From: Nocardioides jishulii
GTDB lineage: Bacteria; Actinomycetota; Actinomycetes; Propionibacteriales; Nocardioidaceae
Reading direction: 5' to 3'
DNA length: 64,000 nt
Assembly: GCF_006007965.1 (NCBI RefSeq)
Contig: NZ_CP040748.1
Location: 310,001 to 374,000, forward strand
Numbering within the stretch: position 1 is the stretch's first letter; every line of letters begins with the position of its first letter. This document shows positions 59,823 through 64,000 of this stretch, piece by piece. Under the pieces are notes generated by a model that ran no database searches, was not told the DNA's origin, and was given only the letters and a program-made list of their open reading frames with translations. The position numbers and the translations under genes were made by a program.

Positions 59823-60074
59823 GTGGCCACAGTCGTCGTCGACGTCATGCCCAAGCCCGAGATCCTCGACCCCCAGGGAAAGGCCGTCCTCGGCGCACTC
59901 CCGCGGTTGGGCTTCGGTGGCGTCACCGACGTACGCCAGGGGAAGCGGTTCGAGCTCACCTTCGAGGGTGAGGTCACCGACGAGATCCTCGCCGAGGTGG
60001 CCCAGATGGCGGAGACACTGCTCTCCAACCCGGTGATCGAGGACTTCGAGGTCCGCGTCGAGGCTGACGCCTGA
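59823..60074 (+). CDS. purS: FGAM synthase subunit PurS
   Basis: 83 residues from GTG 59823, with AGGAG upstream. Typical Pur[29 protein letters not shown] and VRQGKRFEL. It is a small subunit that lets PurQ and PurL form the three-part formylglycinamidine synthase. purQ follows with a TGATG overlap; purL is not in the window. Confidence 0.93.
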   Translation: MATVVVDVMPKPEILDPQGKAVLGALPRLGFGGVTDVRQGKRFELTFEGEVTDEILAEVAQMAETLLSNPVIEDFEVRVEADA

Positions 60075-60742
60075 TGAAGATCGGTGTCGTCACCTTTCCG
60101 GGCACGCTCGACGACGTCGACGCCCAGCGCGCGGTCCGCATCGGCGGCAACGAGGCGGTCGCGCTGTGGCACGGCGACCACGACCTCAAGGGAGTCGACG
60201 CGGTCGTCCTCCCGGGTGGCTTCTCCTACGGCGACTACCTGCGCTGCGGTGCGATCTCGCGCTTCTCACCGGTCATGACCGAGGTCGCCGAGGCGGCCGC
60301 CAAGGGCATGCCCGTGCTCGGCATCTGCAACGGCTTCCAGATCCTCTGCGAGTCGCACCTGCTGCCCGGCGCGCTGATCCGCAACGAGGCCCGCAAGTTC
60401 GTCTGCCGCGACCAGCTGCTGCGCATCGAGAACAACACCACCGCCTGGACCTCGGCCTACGCCAAGGACCAGGAGATCACCGTCGTGCTGAAGAACGGTG
60501 AGGGCAACTTCATCGCCGACACCGAGACCCTCGACATGCTCGAGGGTGAGGGGCGCGTGGTGGCCCGCTACCTCGGCCGCAACCCCAACGGGTCGGCGCG
60601 CGACATCGCCGGCATCACCAACGAGCGCGGCAACGTGGTCGGTCTCATGCCGCACCCCGAGCACGCTGTCGAGGCGATGACCGGCCCCGGCACCGACGGG
60701 CTCGGCTTCTTCACCTCGCTCGCCGAGCAGGTGTTCGCCTGA
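60074..60742 (+). CDS. purQ: FGAM synthase glutaminase subunit PurQ
   Basis: 222 residues. Class I glutamine amidotransferase: nucleophile Cys85 in GICNGFQIL, catalytic His/Glu in MPHPEHAVE. It frees ammonia from glutamine for PurL in the conversion of FGAR to FGAM. Its start shares one base with the purS stop. Confidence 0.96.
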   Translation: MKIGVVTFPGTLDDVDAQRAVRIGGNEAVALWHGDHDLKGVDAVVLPGGFSYGDYLRCGAISRFSPVMTEVAEAAAKGMPVLGICNGFQILCESHLLPGALIRNEARKFVCRDQLLRIENNTTAWTSAYAKDQEITVVLKNGEGNFIADTETLDMLEGEGRVVARYLGRNPNGSARDIAGITNERGNVVGLMPHPEHAVEAMTGPGTDGLGFFTSLAEQVFA

Positions 60743-60871
60743 TCCCAGGCGTTGCCCGGCACCCACCCCCCGCCAGGCTCGCCAGTGCGGCACGCACCAC
60801 GAGCGCGTCCGTACGCCTGCACCACCGGCCCGACTCGTACCCCGAGTTCCCGAACCACCCGGAGCCCCACC

Positions 60872-61327
60872 ATGAACCCGAAGACCCTCTACCGCCTCGT
60901 CGCGCGCCTCGAGGCGGCGACCTGGGCCCTGCTGATCATCGGCATGGTGCTCAAGTACGTCACCCACACGACTGACGTGGGCGTGAGCATCGCCGGGCCG
61001 ATCCACGGTGCCGCCTTCCTCGCCTACTGCGTGGTGACCACCTTCGTGGCGGTCGACCAGAAGTGGGGCTTGGGTCGCTGGTTCCTCGGTGTGCTGACCT
61101 CGGTGCCGCCGTTCGTGACGCTCTGGTTCGAGTGGTACGCCGAGCGTCGCGGCTTGGTCGCCGACACCTGGCGGCTGGGTGCCGAGACGGCGGGCAACCC
61201 GCTGGAGAAACTCGCCACGTTCGTGATCCGCAAGCCGTTCCAGGGCGCGCTGGCCGGCGTCGTCGTGGTGGCCGTGCTCTTCGCGCTGGCGCTGGCGGCC
61301 GGTCCGCCGGGAGACGGCAGCCACTGA
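60872..61327 (+). CDS. DUF3817 domain membrane protein
   Basis: 151 residues from ATG 60872, with GGAG upstream. Three to four membrane segments; LEAATWALLIIGMVLKYV, GPIHGAAFLAYCVV and GRWFLGVLTSVPPFVTLWFEWYAERRG fit the DUF3817 family of unknown function. The 129 bp after purQ shows no clear terminator. Confidence 0.85.
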   Translation: MNPKTLYRLVARLEAATWALLIIGMVLKYVTHTTDVGVSIAGPIHGAAFLAYCVVTTFVAVDQKWGLGRWFLGVLTSVPPFVTLWFEWYAERRGLVADTWRLGAETAGNPLEKLATFVIRKPFQGALAGVVVVAVLFALALAAGPPGDGSH

Positions 61328-61391
61328 GGCTGGTCGGCCCGGGTCAGCCCCGGGTTGTGCGCCGTCGTGGCATGCCCTGGATGGGCGAGGC

Positions 61392-62522
61392 TCAGGAACG
61401 TTGCCGGAGCGGGTTCGCCTTGCGGACGGCGCGGGTCACGAAGAGGTCGCGCAGGTCGTGCCGTGCACGAGCGAGGGCGTCGGCGTCGGGGTCGACGTGC
61501 CCGGTCTCCGTCGGCGGGGTGAACCAGTCGTCCAGCCGGTGCCACTGGAGGAGGTGACGTCCGGGCGCCACCTCCTGGACCTGCCAGGCCGAGAGGTCGC
61601 CGACGCGCTCCATGTGCCGGTCGGTGAGGAGCAGCACGGGGGCAGCGTCCGGGACGTAGGAGTGCCACAGGTGACGGACGAGTCCGTACGCCGGGGTTTG
61701 GAGGTCGTGGAACTCGGTGGTGGCGGGTCGCGCTGCGCCGAGCACGGCGACGTCGAGGTGAGGCGCGAGCCGGATGATCAGCTGGACCAGCTCGTGGACC
61801 CCTTGGGCCGTGCTGATCTCCGGGTCGGCGTTGCTCCAGGCGGACTGGCCGAAGAGGTCGAGCGTGAGCGTACGGCGCATCAGCTCCCTGCCCTCCTCTC
61901 CGGGTGCGGGGAGGCCTGCGAGCTCGATCACGGGCACAGACTCCCTTGCATCCAGGAGGTGAGGCAGGACCTCTGCCGAGTCCTCCGCCGTCACAGGCAC
62001 CATCAATGTGTGCCCTGCCCAGGTGTGCATGCCGGCGCGTGTCACCCAGGAGGTGGCCTCGGCGAGGAAAGCTGCCTGTGCCACGTCCGTCACGCCCCAC
62101 CGGCGGACGGGTCGGTGGAGGGCGAACGGGCCGTCCTCGATCGGCGGGTCGAGGGTGAAGGCCAGGAAGGCCGTGGGGGCGAACGCCCGGGACATCAGTT
62201 GGACCGACGTGCTCACGGGGGCTGGGCTGATCTCACCGGTGAACCCGGCGGCTGTCAGGTTGGCGGCGAGCGTCTCGACGTCCTTGGTCCAGTTGTCACC
62301 GACCGGAAGCCACAGGTACGTGCCGCCACTCGTGGGCAGGACCTCGAGGTCGTCGTCGGCCCCGCCGGGAAGCGGCGTGACGGCGTCCAGCACGGCCGTA
62401 CGCGCCTCATGCCTGTCCACTCCGTCCAGGTGGACCCACAGGTCGATGCCGGCGAAGCTCTGGCGGCGCGTGCGTTCCTGGTGACGTCGCCTGATGCTGT
62501 CGAGGTCAACGGTGATGGTCAT
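61392..62522 (-). CDS. Hypothetical protein
   Basis: 376 residues from ATG 62522. Soluble, without signal peptide or membrane segment; mixed alpha/beta pattern, rich in Trp, His and Arg, with no motif I recognise. Coding is supported by length and codon use. It converges on the DUF3817 gene and diverges from the polytopic protein at 62642. Confidence 0.72.
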   Translation of the reverse strand: MTITVDLDSIRRRHQERTRRQSFAGIDLWVHLDGVDRHEARTAVLDAVTPLPGGADDDLEVLPTSGGTYLWLPVGDNWTKDVETLAANLTAAGFTGEISPAPVSTSVQLMSRAFAPTAFLAFTLDPPIEDGPFALHRPVRRWGVTDVAQAAFLAEATSWVTRAGMHTWAGHTLMVPVTAEDSAEVLPHLLDARESVPVIELAGLPAPGEEGRELMRRTLTLDLFGQSAWSNADPEISTAQGVHELVQLIIRLAPHLDVAVLGAARPATTEFHDLQTPAYGLVRHLWHSYVPDAAPVLLLTDRHMERVGDLSAWQVQEVAPGRHLLQWHRLDDWFTPPTETGHVDPDADALARARHDLRDLFVTRAVRKANPLRQRS

Positions 62523-62628
62523 GGTGGCCAGTGTGGAGCCGGTTCCTCGGTGTGTCTCCGAAATGCCTGGCAGAAGAAGCGGATACGTCGTCCGCGAGTC
62601 GCTCGCCCGCGCCCTGCTCCCGGATCCC

Positions 62629-62634
62629 TAGACT
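62629..62634 (+). promoter_or_regulatory. -10 box of the edge gene
   Basis: TAGACT lies 7 nt before GTG 62642, giving a leaderless transcript. Confidence 0.5.
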
Positions 62635-62641
62635 CCGCCCC

Positions 62642-64000
62642 GTGCCTCCTGGTCTGACGAAGTTCTGCGCGGCCGTGGCCGGGTGGGTGGCTGTGGTGGT
62701 CGTCGCCACCGCGACGGCCATCGGGTTCATCGCCCGCTTCCTGGCGCCGGACGACGCGCCGTACTTCCTGCTCACCGCGGTCGTGGCTGACCGACCGGTG
62801 GCCTCGCTGCTGGTCTGGGCGCTCTGCCTGGCCGCGTACGCCGTGCTCTTCCGGTGGACCTGCCGCTGGCTCGACCGATGGCGCCACGGCGTGACCTCCC
62901 GCCCTGCGCAGGGAGTGTGGACCCGCCGACTCGAGCGGGCGGTGACGTGGGTCTTCGCCCGCTGGTGGCACGGCGCCGTGGCGGTGGCCGTGCTGTGGTC
63001 GCCGTGGATCCTGCTGTCGTGGCCCGGCCAGCCCAACCCGGACTTCGCCCGGATGATCGGCGAGTTCCTGCTGGAGCGCTCCGACTTCACCGACGGCGTG
63101 ATCGCGCCCTACGAGGCCTACCCGACCTCCCACTACCTGCTGCCCGACAGCGAACGCATCTGGTCGAACCACCACAACTTCTACCTGATGCTCTACTACG
63201 GCGCGGTCACCAAGGCCAGCATCGTGCTCTTCGACAGCGCGATGCCCGGGATCTTCCTGCTGAGCACGCTCTCGCTGATCTTCACGCTCGTCGCCTTCGG
63301 CCGGGCCTTCTCGATCCTGGGTCGTCTGGTGACGAGCTGGAAGGTCCGTGCCCTCGCCCTCGCCGTCGTCGCCGGCTCACCGCTGATCGCGGTGTGGAGC
63401 ATGTCCCACACCAAGAACCACCTCTTCGCCGCCGCCTTCGTGTGGTGGCTGGCGCTGGTGGCGCAGTACGTCCACTCCCCGAAGCCCGTGGGCCGGCGCT
63501 GGTACGTCGAGACCACGGTCATCTCGCTGGCGGTCGCGGTCTCCGTGCTCTTCGGCTGGATCCTGCTGGTCGTCCAGGCGCTGGTGATGCTGGGCGTACG
63601 CCGGGGTCGGTTCGCGCCGCTGGCGGTGATGGCGGTGCCGGCCCTCCTGGTGCACGGCACGGTCTCCGCGGCGGTGGCCTTCGGCGTGCTGATCCCCGGG
63701 GACCCGATCGAGACCAAGGGCGTACAGCTGCAGCAGCTCGCCCTCATCCTGCGCGAGCACCCCGACGCGCTCTCCACCGAGGACCGCGAGGCGCTGTCGC
63801 GGATCTTCGACCTCGAGGCGATGGCCGCGGCCTACGACCCGGACATCTCGGACCCGGTGAAGTCGACGGGCCCGTATGCCAAGAAGACCGAGAGCTTCCG
63901 CTACCAGACCGTGCAACCGGAGGACTGGGACGACTTCACCGGCATCTGGCTGCGCGCAGGTGCCGAGCACCCCGACACCTTCGTCGACGCACTGGTCGCC
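62642..64000 (+). CDS. Polytopic membrane protein, GT-C-like (3' truncated)
   Basis: 453 residues visible from GTG 62642; the frame is still open at the right edge. Multiple hydrophobic segments, an early extracytoplasmic loop with SWPGQPNPDFARMIGEF and SERIWSNHHNFYLML (the HH may be functional), and later WSMSHTKNHLFAAAFVWW. The layout recalls GT-C glycosyltransferases and the DUF6020 family of large actinobacterial membrane proteins. That link is tentative. Confidence 0.72.
   Translation, partial: MPPGLTKFCAAVAGWVAVVVVATATAIGFIARFLAPDDAPYFLLTAVVADRPVASLLVWALCLAAYAVLFRWTCRWLDRWRHGVTSRPAQGVWTRRLERAVTWVFARWWHGAVAVAVLWSPWILLSWPGQPNPDFARMIGEFLLERSDFTDGVIAPYEAYPTSHYLLPDSERIWSNHHNFYLMLYYGAVTKASIVLFDSAMPGIFLLSTLSLIFTLVAFGRAFSILGRLVTSWKVRALALAVVAGSPLIAVWSMSHTKNHLFAAAFVWWLALVAQYVHSPKPVGRRWYVETTVISLAVAVSVLFGWILLVVQALVMLGVRRGRFAPLAVMAVPALLVHGTVSAAVAFGVLIPGDPIETKGVQLQQLALILREHPDALSTEDREALSRIFDLEAMAAAYDPDISDPVKSTGPYAKKTESFRYQTVQPEDWDDFTGIWLRAGAEHPDTFVDALVA

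Overview
This window is a very GC-rich bacterial chromosome segment with tightly packed genes, GTG starts nearly as common as ATG, and many genes that look leaderless. A TAnnnT -10 box lies 6-8 nt before the start codon, with no room for a ribosome binding site. HspR/HAIR heat-shock control, a SigK/RskA pair, DUF222-HNH and DUF3151 proteins and a class I lysyl-tRNA synthetase point to an actinobacterium. Nocardioides or a relative is my best guess, from gene content only. I see no rRNA, tRNA, CRISPR array, insertion sequence or phage genes; this is core chromosome with some accessory genes.

Layout. 1-4290: mrp-type Na+/H+ antiporter operon (end of mrpA/B, then C, D, E, F, G), the genes overlapping by 4 bases or nearly so. 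4292-8708: a nitroreductase divergent from a histidine-degradation cluster (M20 amidohydrolase, hutF, hutI). 8723-18583: small membrane protein, DUF222-HNH protein, HIT protein, a 49-codon gene, a large LAL-type LuxR regulator, a sucrase/ferredoxin-like protein, two MFS transporters and an anchored protein. 18701-23029: dnaK-grpE-dnaJ-hspR behind a HAIR operator. 23061-28032: orphan receiver protein, CopD-CtaG fusion, CopC, secreted lectin/GH16-fold protein. 28154-30925: clpB with its own HAIR operator and terminator. 30961-38972: membrane protein, aminotransferase, pyrE, DedA, SpoU methyltransferase, epimerase, YdeI-like protein, fba.

39038-45014: MFS exporter, DUF3151 and lysS on the minus strand, a 318-bp gap with inverted repeats, an HTH regulator and a diacylglycerol-kinase-like protein. 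45112-60742: purine genes purA, purD-purB, purC and purS-purQ, interrupted by a TetR/SDR pair, an AhpD-like protein, a BCCT transporter, secreted proteins, a fasciclin-sigK-rskA module and an acyl-CoA ligase. 60872-64000: DUF3817 protein, an unrecognised protein, and a polytopic membrane protein cut by the right edge.

How the genes work together: HspR, encoded last in the dnaK operon, probably represses both the dnaK operon and clpB through two near-identical HAIR sites. RskA probably restrains SigK, which in mycobacteria drives fasciclin-domain antigens like the one encoded next door. The M20 enzyme probably supplies the last hydrolysis after HutI and HutF. I found no large unmistakably new system. 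The most distinctive unexplained signals are operator-like dyads (4.9, 43.1 and 47.2 kb), the paired-repeat intergenic region at 42.9-43.0 kb, and the fasciclin/SigK module.
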